Source of the DNA: Actinomycetes bacterium | GTDB lineage: Bacteria > Actinomycetota > Thermoleophilia > BMS3ABIN01 | DNA: 39,033 bases | Direction of reading: 5' to 3' | Assembly: GCA_021790115.1 (NCBI GenBank) | Contig: JAJYIM010000019.1 | Coordinates: 1-39,033, forward strand | Shown: positions 7,916-16,187 of the stretch, one piece after another | How the letters are laid out: every line of letters starts with the position of its first letter | Numbering within the stretch: the first letter of the stretch is position 1 | Notes under the pieces: model-generated | Seen by the model: the letters and a program-made list of their open reading frames with translations, nothing else | Databases searched by the model: none | Told to the model about the DNA's origin: nothing | Translations under genes and position numbers: made by a program

Positions 7916-9109
7916 GATCTCCTCATCTGTGAGATAGCAGGCGGGGTCGGGCGCCCAGGGGTCGTTGTAAACCAGGTCGGCGCGCACGCGCAGGGCGCCG
8001 CCGCAGGCGCCAAACCATTTACACTGCCGGCAACGGCCGTGAATGTGGCCGGCGCGGTCCTTCAGCCCCGCCATCAGCGGGTCGGACGTGTCCATCCAGA
8101 TCTCGCTAAAGGGACGCTCGCGCACATTGCCAAAGCTGTAATGCATCCAGAACTGGTCCGGGTGCACGTTTCCCTTAAAGTCAATGTCGCCAAAGCCGAC
8201 GCCGGAGCTGTACATGCCGCCGCCGTTCCACTCCAGCAGCCGCATCACCGCCTGGGCGCGCTCTGGCGCTTCAGCGAGCAGCTTCATGTAGAGGTAAATG
8301 CCGTCCACGTGATTATCGACGGTGAGAATGTCCTTCTCCAGGCCGCGGTCATGCATATCCTTGGTGCGCGCCAGAATGATGTCCAGGGCGTCGCGGGTTT
8401 CTGCGTGGGTGAGGTCATCGCTCTCCTTGCCCCGGCCCGAATAGACAAGATGGTAGAAACATGCCCGGTCGATCCCCTCCGCCTCGATGAAATCAAAGAT
8501 CCGGTTCAGGTCAGTGTAATTGTGGCGTGTCAGCGTCAGGCGCAGGCCCACCCGTTGCCCCGCCTCCTTGCAGTTGCGGAAACCGCCCATTGCCTTGGCG
8601 AACGCGCCTTTTTGCCCGCGGAAAGCGTCATTGATGTCACCAATGCCGTCCAGGCTGATGCCGACATAAGTGAAACCGAGGTCCTTGATCCGCCGTGCCA
8701 CTTCTGGGGTAATCAGGGTTCCGTTGGTTGAAAGTGTGGGCCGGATGCCGAGCGTGACCGCGTGCCCGGCCAGCTCGAACAGGTCCTTGCGCATCAGCGG
8801 CTCGCCGCCGGAAAAAAGCAGCGCCGGGATCTGGAAGCGGGCCAGGTCCTCGATCAGCGCCCTGCCTTCTTCGGTGCTGAGCTCGCCCTCGTACTTCCTG
8901 GCCTCTGAATCCGTGTAACAATGAACGCATTTGAGGTTGCAGGTGCGGCTGGTGTTCCAGGCGACCACCGGGCGGCGCTCGGCCGCGGACCTGGGCCGCC
9001 GCGGAATATAGGGCGCGCCCGACATCTCCTTCCCCTTGTGCCCACGCCCGTAGCGGAGGGAGTCCGCGGGGGTATCACGGTCGCAATAAAGACGGGTGAT
9101 GTCAATCAT
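7913..9109 (-). CDS. ahbC: AhbC, radical SAM enzyme making Fe-coproporphyrin III (NirJ family)
   Basis: AhbC removes the two acetate side chains of didecarboxysiroheme to give iron-coproporphyrin III. The 398-residue protein opens with MIDITRLYCDRDTPADSLRYG, the conserved AhbC/NirJ start. It has the radical SAM cluster motif CNLKCVHC at about residue 57, LLFSGGEPLMRKDL, and VGISLDGIGDINDAFRG. It also has the HLVYSGRG and ILTVDNHVDGIY segments of the family, and a C-terminal auxiliary cluster motif CRQCKWFGACGG. NirJ of heme d1 synthesis is a close relative, but ahbD and ahbAB next to it and the absence of nirS, nirF or nirN genes favour heme b synthesis. Confidence 0.93.
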   Translation of the reverse strand: MIDITRLYCDRDTPADSLRYGRGHKGKEMSGAPYIPRRPRSAAERRPVVAWNTSRTCNLKCVHCYTDSEARKYEGELSTEEGRALIEDLARFQIPALLFSGGEPLMRKDLFELAGHAVTLGIRPTLSTNGTLITPEVARRIKDLGFTYVGISLDGIGDINDAFRGQKGAFAKAMGGFRNCKEAGQRVGLRLTLTRHNYTDLNRIFDFIEAEGIDRACFYHLVYSGRGKESDDLTHAETRDALDIILARTKDMHDRGLEKDILTVDNHVDGIYLYMKLLAEAPERAQAVMRLLEWNGGGMYSSGVGFGDIDFKGNVHPDQFWMHYSFGNVRERPFSEIWMDTSDPLMAGLKDRAGHIHGRCRQCKWFGACGGALRVRADLVYNDPWAPDPACYLTDEEI

Positions 9110-9151
9110 GCCATATCTTTCTCAAAATCCGGGCCGGGCCACTGCCCGCGG

Positions 9152-10696
9152 CTAACTGCCGCCGCCGGCCCAGGCGGTGAGCGCCTGCACCAGCCCCGGG
9201 ATCGTAAACTTCTCCGCCACGATATCGACGCGCAGGCCCAGCTCTTTAGCAGTGCCTGCGGTTACCGGCCCAATGCAAGCAATGGCCAAACCCGCGGGGA
9301 GGCTGGCAAAGTCCAGCCCGTTGAGGAGCTTCACGAAGTTTTTAACCGTAGATGAGCTTGTAAAAGTAATGATATCAATTTCTCCGGCGGACAGCATACG
9401 TTTCATTTCATCCACGCCGGCTTCTTCCAGAACTGTCTCGTAAGCGGTGACAACTTCTACTTCGGCGCCGGCCGCCGCCAGCCGCTCCGGCAGCACTTCC
9501 CGCGCTTCCCGGGCCCGGGGAATGAGCACGCGCCTGCCTTTCACACCAAGCTTGAGCAGCCCCTCAACGACCGCCTCGGCGCGGTACTCGGAAGGAACAA
9601 AGTCCGGCTTCAGCCCGCGGCGCTTTAGCGCCGCCGCCGTCGCCGGGCCGATGGCTCCCAGGCGCATCCCTTTCAGGTCACGGACATCGCCCTGACGCTC
9701 CAGGCGCTGGAAAAACTTGTCCACGCCATTGACGCTCGTAAATAAAATCCAGTCAAAGGCAGGCCCGCCGGCCGTCATCAGCCTGCCGATAGCGGCGTCA
9801 AGCTCCGCGCAACCATCTGCCGGCGGCGCCACCCTGATGGTGGGAAACTCGACCGGCAGCGCCCCCGCATCCGCCAGCGCCCGCACCAGGTCGCTGGCCT
9901 GACCGCGCGAGCGGGTGACCACAATGCGCCGCCCAAACAGCGGCCGGTTTTCAAACCAGCGCAGCTGGCTGCGCAGCGACACAACCTCGCCAACAATAGT
10001 GATCGCGGGCGCCTGAAAACCTCTTTCCCTGACCAGCTCAACAATATTTGCCAACGTGCCCGTCAGCGTTTCCTGCCTGGCGGTAGTGCCCCAGCGGACC
10101 AGCGCCACAGGTGTTGCTGCGGGGCGCCCGTGCTCCACCAGGTTCTCAACAATGTAAGGCAGATTCTTGACTCCCATCAGGAAAACCAGGGTGCCCACTC
10201 CGGTTGATATTTTATCCCATCTGATTGTGGATTCGGCCTTGGCGGGATCTTCGTGGCCGGTAATAAAAGCAACATCAGTTGTCAAGCCGCGGTGGGTCAC
10301 CGGAATGCCGGCATAGGCGGGAACGGCATAAGCCGAGGAAATGCCGGGAACGACCGCGAAAGAAACTCCGGCCTGGCGAAGCGCCAGCGCCTCTTCGCCG
10401 CCGCGGCCAAAAATAAAGGAGTCGCCGCCCTTCAGCCGCGCCACCACCTTGCCGGCCAGGCCTTTGTCCACCAGCAGCTTGTTGATATCTTCCTGCTGCA
10501 TGGTATGGTCGCCGCCCTGCTTGCCTACGTAGATCATCTCTGCTTTGGGACCGGCGTAACCAAGCAAATCCTTGCTGGCCAGGTAATCGTAAACAACGAC
10601 GTCGGCCGCCTGGAGGCATTCGACCCCCCTGAGCGTAAACAGCCCGGGGTCGCCGGGCCCGGCGCCGATCAAAAAAACTTTACCGGCTGGTTTCAT
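9152..10696 (-). CDS. cobA-hemD: Fused uroporphyrinogen-III C-methyltransferase / uroporphyrinogen-III synthase
   Basis: This 514-residue fusion makes uroporphyrinogen III from hydroxymethylbilane and then methylates it twice with SAM to precorrin-2. The N-terminal CobA/SUMT domain (about 1-245) has [52 protein letters not shown] and FITGHED. The C-terminal HemD domain (about 255-514) has the usual low-conservation two-lobe pattern, with [12 protein letters not shown] near the end. The fusion commits uroporphyrinogen III to the siroheme branch, which fits the Ahb route downstream. It lies between the HAD gene and ahbC with short spacers. Confidence 0.95.
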   Translation of the reverse strand: MKPAGKVFLIGAGPGDPGLFTLRGVECLQAADVVVYDYLASKDLLGYAGPKAEMIYVGKQGGDHTMQQEDINKLLVDKGLAGKVVARLKGGDSFIFGRGGEEALALRQAGVSFAVVPGISSAYAVPAYAGIPVTHRGLTTDVAFITGHEDPAKAESTIRWDKISTGVGTLVFLMGVKNLPYIVENLVEHGRPAATPVALVRWGTTARQETLTGTLANIVELVRERGFQAPAITIVGEVVSLRSQLRWFENRPLFGRRIVVTRSRGQASDLVRALADAGALPVEFPTIRVAPPADGCAELDAAIGRLMTAGGPAFDWILFTSVNGVDKFFQRLERQGDVRDLKGMRLGAIGPATAAALKRRGLKPDFVPSEYRAEAVVEGLLKLGVKGRRVLIPRAREAREVLPERLAAAGAEVEVVTAYETVLEEAGVDEMKRMLSAGEIDIITFTSSSTVKNFVKLLNGLDFASLPAGLAIACIGPVTAGTAKELGLRVDIVAEKFTIPGLVQALTAWAGGGS

Positions 10697-10714
10697 AAAC
10701 TCCCATTTCTTTGT

Positions 10715-11371
10715 TCAGGGACAGAGTTTTAGTATCTCATCCGGCTTTTCGAAATAGAAGTCCGGCTCCAGCTCCTTCAGGCGCTGGGGCGGGAAGATGC
10801 CCCAGCCGACGGCGGCCGTCCGGACGCCGGCGGCCTGCCCGGCTTTAATGTCAAAGGGGCTGTCGCCAATATAAATTGTCTCACCCGGGGCTGCGGCCAG
10901 GCGGCGCATGGCCAGCATCAGCGGCTGCGGATGCGGCTTGTGGAAATCGGTGTCGTCGGCCGAGACCACCGTGTCAAAGTAATCCTCGACGGGAATGGAG
11001 CGAAACGCCATATTGACGGTGTCGCGGCTCTTGGAGGTAACAACTGCCAGGCGGGCACCCCTTTGGCTCAGCGCTCCCAGGAGATCCCCCACCCCCGGGT
11101 AAGGCCGGATAAGCTCGTCATGGTGGCTGTGGTTGAAGCGGCGGTAAGTCTCGTACAACTGCTTGGCCTTCTCGGCGCCCAACTGCTCCATCTGCGTCAT
11201 CAGCGGCTGCCCGACATTGGCCATCAATATCTCGTCAGGCAGCTGCCGCCCCAGCACCTCGCGGCTGGCGTGCCGGAACGACTCCCGGATCAGGTCGATG
11301 GTATCAACGATGGTGCCGTCCAGATCAAAAAGAAACGCGCGAAAACACTTGTCGGCAAGATTCAAAAACAC
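10715..11371 (-). CDS. HAD-superfamily hydrolase, PpaX / phosphoglycolate phosphatase-like
   Basis: This 218-residue phosphatase of HAD subfamily I has motif I FDLDGTIVDT with both aspartates (about residue 16), motif II VVTSKSRDT, motif III in the KPHPQPLML segment and motif IV YIGDSPFDIKAG. A helical cap lies between motifs I and II. It fits pyrophosphatase PpaX or phosphoglycolate phosphatase, but the substrate cannot be read from sequence. It starts one base after the surE stop, so the two are probably cotranscribed. Its place just upstream of the heme genes may simply be operon sharing. Confidence 0.88.
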   Translation of the reverse strand: MFLNLADKCFRAFLFDLDGTIVDTIDLIRESFRHASREVLGRQLPDEILMANVGQPLMTQMEQLGAEKAKQLYETYRRFNHSHHDELIRPYPGVGDLLGALSQRGARLAVVTSKSRDTVNMAFRSIPVEDYFDTVVSADDTDFHKPHPQPLMLAMRRLAAAPGETIYIGDSPFDIKAGQAAGVRTAAVGWGIFPPQRLKELEPDFYFEKPDEILKLCP

Positions 11372-11372
11372 C

Positions 11373-12194
11373 TCAAATTGCTTCTGATCCGTCCGCGACC
11401 AGCCCGTTTAAGTCCCAGTCGCGAATGATCTCCATCCCCGTCAGGTTGGTGAGGGCAAAATGAATCGGCGTCACTGATATTTTTTTCTGGCTGAGGGCAT
11501 GGAAATCAGTGCCTTCCTCCTCGTGATAGGACGGGTCGTCTCCATAAATAAGAAAGCGGCGGCCCCCCGCCGGGCCGGTTCCTCCCGTTTCTTCCACCAG
11601 CTGGTCCCTGTAAATGCGCTTTCCCAAACGGGTAACCTCGGCGCCTTTAAGCTCCCCGCCCGGCAGGTTGGGAGCATTGACATTAAGCAAAATTGTGCCG
11701 GGAAAGCGGTTCTCCTCGATCTTCCTCGCCATCCGGGCCGTAAACGCCGCCACAGGCTCAAAGCAGAAACGGCCCTCGCCGGCGGACGACCGCCAGCCGC
11801 CCGGGCGCTCTATGGAAACGGCGATAGCCGGCAGGCCCAGCATGATGCCCTCAAACGCGGCGGCCACGGTGCCAGAATAGGTAATGTCGTCGCCCAGATT
11901 CGGCCCCAGGTTAATGCCGGAAACAACGATATCCGGCTGCCATCCCAGAAAGCCGAGCGCCGCCAGGCGGACGCAGTCAACGGGGGTGCCGTCAACAGAA
12001 AAGCCGCTGCTGCCATCCGGAAACGGCGTCTCAACGACATTCAGCGACTGTCCCACGGTGATGCTGCGGCCAATGGCGCTGCGGTTCTGGTCCGGCGCGA
12101 TTACCGCAACCCGGCCGCATCCATCCAGCGCCTGCTTGACGGCAAACAGGCCGGCCGAATCAATTCCGTCATCATTTGTTACAAGTATTCGCAA
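11373..12194 (-). CDS. surE: 5'/3'-nucleotidase SurE
   Basis: SurE is a metal-dependent nucleoside monophosphate phosphatase. The 273-residue protein begins MRILVTNDDGIDSAGL with the metal-binding NDDG at residues 7-10, and continues with APDQNRSAIGRSIT, DGTPVDCVRLA, VVSGINLGPNLGDDITYSGTVAAAFEG and the conserved LNVNAPNLP. These cover the known metal and phosphate ligands. It follows a small zinc-ribbon gene on the same strand and is closely followed by the HAD gene, giving a group with nucleotide and phosphate-ester roles. Confidence 0.96.
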   Translation of the reverse strand: MRILVTNDDGIDSAGLFAVKQALDGCGRVAVIAPDQNRSAIGRSITVGQSLNVVETPFPDGSSGFSVDGTPVDCVRLAALGFLGWQPDIVVSGINLGPNLGDDITYSGTVAAAFEGIMLGLPAIAVSIERPGGWRSSAGEGRFCFEPVAAFTARMARKIEENRFPGTILLNVNAPNLPGGELKGAEVTRLGKRIYRDQLVEETGGTGPAGGRRFLIYGDDPSYHEEEGTDFHALSQKKISVTPIHFALTNLTGMEIIRDWDLNGLVADGSEAI

Positions 12195-12206
12195 GGGGCT
12201 ATCGCC

Positions 12207-12467
12207 TTAAGAACCGGCGGCCGCCTTCTTCTTGGGCTCCTTGCTTTTCTTTTTTGGCTTCTCTTCAGACGTACTCTTGGGTGGGGAACGCTCGCCGTAA
12301 TCAGTTGAATAAAACCCACTGCCCTTGAAATGAACGGCAACGGGATGAAAGAGGCGGGTGACCCGGGCTCCGCATTTCTCACATTTTCTGACAGCGTCTT
12401 CGGAAACGCTCTGCAGCTTCTCAAACTGGTGCCCGCACTTGAGGCACCGGTATTCATAAATAGGCAA
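12207..12467 (-). CDS. FmdB-family zinc ribbon protein
   Basis: This small protein of about 86 residues has the FmdB opening PIYEYRCLKCGHQFE and two CXXC pairs (CLKC, CEKC) that should bind one zinc. A Lys/Glu/Ser-rich tail ends in KKAAAGS. The ORF track starts at 12494, but family members begin MPIYEYRC, so I use the TTG at 12467. An AAAGGAGG sits about 12 nt before it, which is a little far but credible. FmdB proteins are regulatory or accessory; the exact role here is unknown. It is the first gene of the leftward run. Confidence 0.85.
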   Translation of the reverse strand: MPIYEYRCLKCGHQFEKLQSVSEDAVRKCEKCGARVTRLFHPVAVHFKGSGFYSTDYGERSPPKSTSEEKPKKKSKEPKKKAAAGS

Positions 12468-12848
12468 CTTGTAGTCAATCCTCCTTTCGCGCAACGGACC
12501 AGGCTGAATAATTAAGCGGCGGGGAAATGGCCTGCCGGATAAAACTAGTCAGGCTCCAAGCCAACGTTGAAATTATACACTAATCGAGTTGCGAGTTCCG
12601 AGTTTTGGCTTTTGCCGCCGGCCGCCGCAGCACATGCCTATCGAAACAGGCATCCGCGCCAGGGGGTTCTTTTAGGCCGGCGTCGAATAAAAAACAACAG
12701 AGCGGGAATAGTGATAGGCGACGCGGTTTTTGCGGTGGCAAACAGTGCCTTGAATATAGTAAGATTCTCACGGAATTTGCCTGCAGCTTGCGCCGGCATG
12801 TCTGGAAGGAAACTTCAAGGCCTTTCAACCTTGGCAAATAATTGATAT
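12468..12848. promoter_or_regulatory. Divergent intergenic region, fmdB-like gene / glycosyltransferase
   Basis: About 380 bp lie between two divergent genes, so promoters for both strands should be here. A TATAGT hexamer at about 12757 with a poor TTGCGG 19 nt upstream is the best plus-strand candidate, but it is weak. Near 12583 the plus strand has GAGTTGCGAGTTCCGAGTTT, a short direct repeat. The reading frames across the region look non-coding. I see no RNA gene. Confidence 0.35.
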
Positions 12849-14033
12849 ATGAAAGTTGCACTCGTATCTGAGTATTATTATCCCCTGCTCGGAGGCATTA
12901 CCGAGCACGTGCACAACCTTGCCGGCGCCCTGAGCAAGCGGGGTCACGATGTTACCGTGATCACACATAATCTCAAGCCGCGGAAGCACCATCATTATCC
13001 GCACGGGCCCGCGGCCTTCTCCGTGGTCAGATTCGGGAAAGGCATTCCCATTTACTCGAACGGCTCGATTGCCCGCATCACGGTAGGCAAGCGGCTGGGT
13101 TCTGACCTGGGCAGCTTTTTTGAGCAGGAGCAATTTGATGTCATTCACGCCCACTCGCCGCTGACGCCCATTTTGCCGGTGGTCGCCTTGCGGAAATCGA
13201 ACGCCCCTGTGACAGTGGGCACTTTCCACACTTACTTTGACCGCAGCCGCGGCTATTCCTGGCTGCAAAAAAAGGCCGCCCGGCACATGGAGATGATGGA
13301 CGCAAAGATTGTGGTTTCCCAGGCATGCGTGGAAGCGCTGTCGCGCTACTTCAACACCGATTACAACATTATCCCCAACGGCGTCGATCCTGATTATTTC
13401 AGCCCCGATGCGCGCGGAATTCCCGCCTTTGACGACGGCAAGCTCAACATCCTGTTTGTGGGCCGTTTTGATCCCCGCAACGGGCTGCGCACCATGATAG
13501 AAGCATTCAAGATTGTCAAGTCAAGCTTTGATAACTGCCGCCTGATTGTTGTTGGCGACGGGCCACTCAGGCCCTATTACCGCTCGCTTGTCAGCAAGAA
13601 GCTGGCAGAAGACATTCACTTTGCGGGGCTGGTCAACGGCGGCCGGCCGCATTATTATTCATCCGCTGACATCTTCTGCAGCCCCTGCACCAAGGCGTCT
13701 TTTGGGGTAGTGCTGCTGGAGGCGATGTCGTCGGCCAAGCCAATTGTCGCATCAGATATCAACGGCTACCGCATGGTGATGGAAGACGGCAAGCAGGGGC
13801 TCCTGGCTGGGGAAAACGAGCCGGCGGCCTTTGCCGAGGCCCTGCTCAGGCTTCTGAAGGACCCCGATTTGCGCCTGCGCATGGGCAGCGCGGGGCGGGA
13901 CACTGTGCTGGCCAAATACTCCTGGGAGCTCGTTGCCGCCCAGGTTGAGGCGCTTTATCTGAAGCTGCAAAACCGCGGTGCGGAATGCGAAACTGCGGCT
14001 GCCGCCGGCGAAATGGCCTGCGCCCTTCAGTGA
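12849..14033 (+). CDS. GT4 glycosyltransferase, PimA-like
   Basis: This is a GT-B fold, retaining glycosyltransferase of family GT4, 394 residues. The acceptor domain starts MKVALVSEYYYPLLGGITEHV and the donor domain contains ILFVGRFDPRNGLRTMIEAF and VVGDGPLR, both close to phosphatidylinositol mannosyltransferases. The EX7E motif is altered: ASFGVVLLEAM has Ala at residue 283 where PimA-like enzymes have the first Glu, while the second Glu is kept. It probably acts on a lipid acceptor at the inner membrane face, but donor and acceptor are unknown. Its stop overlaps the GTG of the next gene by 4 nt. Confidence 0.9.
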   Translation: MKVALVSEYYYPLLGGITEHVHNLAGALSKRGHDVTVITHNLKPRKHHHYPHGPAAFSVVRFGKGIPIYSNGSIARITVGKRLGSDLGSFFEQEQFDVIHAHSPLTPILPVVALRKSNAPVTVGTFHTYFDRSRGYSWLQKKAARHMEMMDAKIVVSQACVEALSRYFNTDYNIIPNGVDPDYFSPDARGIPAFDDGKLNILFVGRFDPRNGLRTMIEAFKIVKSSFDNCRLIVVGDGPLRPYYRSLVSKKLAEDIHFAGLVNGGRPHYYSSADIFCSPCTKASFGVVLLEAMSSAKPIVASDINGYRMVMEDGKQGLLAGENEPAAFAEALLRLLKDPDLRLRMGSAGRDTVLAKYSWELVAAQVEALYLKLQNRGAECETAAAAGEMACALQ

Positions 14034-14851
14034 CTAAAAAAGAGGCCCTGACGGCGCTCGCCTCCCTGGCCGGCGGGGCGGCCCTGGCCCAGTCCGGCGC
14101 CGCCCGCCTGCTTTGGAAAAGAGGACGCCGCCGGCCGGCGGCAGTGACGCTTGCCGCGGGCGGAGTTGCCGACGCCTTGTTTCTGTACTCCTTCCTCGTG
14201 CCAAATTTTCCGCTGGGGGGGCGTGTGTTTTACCGCGGCAAGCTGGACGGAAACTCAGTAGCGCTGACATTCGACGACGGGCCCCGCCCCCCGTTTACCG
14301 GACAGGTTCTCGACGTGCTGAAGCAGGAAGGAGTGCGGGCCACTTTTTTCGTGCTCGGTGAGAATGCGCTGCGCTATCCGGAAGCGGTCAAGCGAATGGA
14401 AGCTGAAGGCCACCGGGTGGCAAGCCACGGCATGGATCACGACATTCTCATGTGGGCCCGCCCGTGGCAAGCCAGGCTGCAACTGGCGGTGGCTTCCCAG
14501 GCGCTTGCAGCGGCAGGCGTTAAAGACCCGGCGCCTCTGTTTCGCGCTCCGCATGGCTGGCTGAGCCCGGCTGCCCACCGGGCCGCAACTGGCGCCGGCT
14601 ACCGCGTTGTCGGCTGGACCAAGGGAGTCTGGGATACGGCAGCACCGGGAACAGACAAAATCGTCTCCCGGACTACCGAGGTGCTCCGGCCGGGGAGCAT
14701 CCTGCTCCTTCACGACGGCTGGCGCGGCTTCCAGGAAGAAGACCGCTCGCAAACGGTGGCGGCGCTGCCAGGCATTATCAGCCTCGCCCGCCGCCGCGGC
14801 CTCGACTTTGTCACCGTGGAAGAAATGATGCACGAGGCAGGTCCCCGTTGA
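14030..14851 (+). CDS. Polysaccharide deacetylase (CE4, NodB homology domain)
   Basis: This carbohydrate esterase family 4 protein has the motifs in order: TFDDGP (catalytic Asp pair), ASHGMDHD (the HXXXH metal site), FRAPHGW and LLLHDG. The N-terminal part holds one or two hydrophobic segments (ALTALASLAGGAALAQ; AVTLAAGGVADALFLYSFLV) that should anchor it in the membrane. The ORF track starts at 13985, but the GTG at 14030, which overlaps the previous stop as GTGA, is the better start. It should remove N-acetyl groups from an envelope glycan or glycolipid, perhaps the product of the neighbouring glycosyltransferase. Confidence 0.9.
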   Translation: MTKKEALTALASLAGGAALAQSGAARLLWKRGRRRPAAVTLAAGGVADALFLYSFLVPNFPLGGRVFYRGKLDGNSVALTFDDGPRPPFTGQVLDVLKQEGVRATFFVLGENALRYPEAVKRMEAEGHRVASHGMDHDILMWARPWQARLQLAVASQALAAAGVKDPAPLFRAPHGWLSPAAHRAATGAGYRVVGWTKGVWDTAAPGTDKIVSRTTEVLRPGSILLLHDGWRGFQEEDRSQTVAALPGIISLARRRGLDFVTVEEMMHEAGPR

Positions 14852-15951
14852 ATTCGATAAAGAAAGTGATCCGGTTCTGGGCCCGCCACTGGCTGCTTGT
14901 GATCCTGGTGGCGATACTCGCCTATGCCCTTTGGCAACGGGTGAATTACAGGGAGCTTTTGTCAACGTTCGCCGGTGTCTCCTGGATCTTTGTCGGGCTG
15001 GCCATTCTTGCCAATCTGGCCTCGATCTTGCTCAAGGTCGCCAGTTGGAAAATCATCTTTGATTTCAGCTTCAGGAGCGTGCGGGGGTGCTGGCGCGACC
15101 TGACCTCATCACTAATGATCGGCTTTTTGGTCAACGCGCTGGTGCCGGCGCGCATGGGTGAGCTGGCGCGGGCCTACGTCATCAGCCGCCGCCAAACACT
15201 GAACGGCCACCAGGTTTCCCGCTCGACCGTGTTTGGCACTATCGTCCTGGAGCGCGTTTTTGACGGCTTCGCGCTGGCGATGATCATCATTTACGGGATA
15301 ACGCGGATGGACTTGCCGGGCTGGGCGGACCGGGGCGCCATCGTGCTGCTGGCGGTCGCGATTTTCTTTGCCGGGGCCCTGGTTCTGCTGGAAGCAAAGC
15401 GGGAAAGCATCGTCCAAAGCGCCGCCGCCGCCGAGGCAAATTACCGGGAGCATCACCCCTGGCGAAAAAAGCAGATGGCGCGCCTGAAAGGGGTGCTGGC
15501 GCGTTTTAGCGAAGGCCAGCAGGTGCTGCGCAGCCCCGGCCGGGTCATTGCGATCCTCTGCACGACCACGGCTTCATGGATGTCGCAGCTGACCGCGGTC
15601 TATCTGTCGCTGAACGCTTTCCACCTGGGGTTTACCGGTTTTCTGGGAGCTTTGCTTTTGCTCATCCTGATCAACGTGGCCGGAGCCCTGCCGGCAACTC
15701 CGGGCAACATCGGCATCTTTCAGCTGGCAACCGTGATACCGCTAACCATCACTTACGGGTCGGCGCCCGCGGGCCAGCAATGCCTCCCGGATATTAAATG
15801 CATCAGCGAATCCACGGCGCTGGCCTTCTCCATCGGCTTGCAGGCAATCGAGGGATCGATCGGCCTGGGCGTGGGCAGCGCCTTCCTGCTCAGGGAAGGA
15901 CTAAACCTCAAACAGGTCAAGCGCGAGAGCATCAGGAAAATCGAGGAGTAG
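14848..15951 (+). CDS. UPF0104 / lysylphosphatidylglycerol synthase-type transmembrane protein
   Basis: This 367-residue protein has seven or eight hydrophobic helices and the family patterns FLVNALVPARMGELARAYVI, SRSTVFGTIVLERVFDGFAL and GALPATPGNIGIFQ. The family includes AglD-type proteins and the flippase half of MprF, without the aminoacyl-transferase domain. Translation starts with TTG in the overlap TTGA with the deacetylase stop, so three genes are coupled. I infer a lipid or glycolipid export role for the three; the substrate is unknown. A short palindromic repeat 23 nt after the stop may end the transcript. Confidence 0.88.
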   Translation: MNSIKKVIRFWARHWLLVILVAILAYALWQRVNYRELLSTFAGVSWIFVGLAILANLASILLKVASWKIIFDFSFRSVRGCWRDLTSSLMIGFLVNALVPARMGELARAYVISRRQTLNGHQVSRSTVFGTIVLERVFDGFALAMIIIYGITRMDLPGWADRGAIVLLAVAIFFAGALVLLEAKRESIVQSAAAAEANYREHHPWRKKQMARLKGVLARFSEGQQVLRSPGRVIAILCTTTASWMSQLTAVYLSLNAFHLGFTGFLGALLLLILINVAGALPATPGNIGIFQLATVIPLTITYGSAPAGQQCLPDIKCISESTALAFSIGLQAIEGSIGLGVGSAFLLREGLNLKQVKRESIRKIEE

Positions 15952-15973
15952 CTTCAACCAGAGCCATTTCTAA

Positions 15974-16028
15974 GAATCTACCTCAAAAGACAGTCCGCAG
16001 CAGAATATACCTTTTGAGATAGATTCTA
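15974..16028. repeat. Short palindromic repeat, type-A arms
   Basis: The 55-bp element has arms AGAATCTACCTCAAAAG and CTTTTGAGATAGATTCT, complementary at 16 of 17 positions, with GCAGCAGAATATA in the middle. It is the minimal member of the family seen at 32275 and 32601. It lies between the UPF0104 and DUF2229 genes and would form a strong hairpin in RNA. Confidence 0.85.
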
Positions 16029-16037
16029 AAGGATATT

Positions 16038-16066
16038 TGCCAAGATGCGCCAAATCACATACTATC
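16038..16066 (+). promoter_or_regulatory. Sigma-70-like promoter candidate for the activase cassette
   Basis: TTGCCA and TACTAT are separated by exactly 17 nt, close to the TTGACA/TATAAT consensus. Transcription would start near 16073 and give a leader of about 115 nt before the DUF2229 gene. The leader is AT-rich compared with its surroundings. Matches of this quality also arise by chance, so this is tentative. Confidence 0.4.
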
Positions 16067-16187
16067 ACTTAACCCCATGCGCGGTTAAATGCACACAAAA
16101 AAGGGAAGTTTCTTTTTCAGTTACAGTTCCGAAACCGTCAAAAGCTTCTTTTATGCTGCCGGTTAATGCAGAACAGAAAAAAAGTCT

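Noticed and set aside
7913-9109. NirJ of heme d1 synthesis
   Set aside because: No nirS, nirF, nirN or other d1 genes are present, and ahbD lies next to it; AhbC of heme b synthesis is the simpler reading.
11499-12308. Plus-strand ORF (269 aa) opposite surE
   Set aside because: Antisense to a well-supported surE gene, with no recognisable protein pattern.
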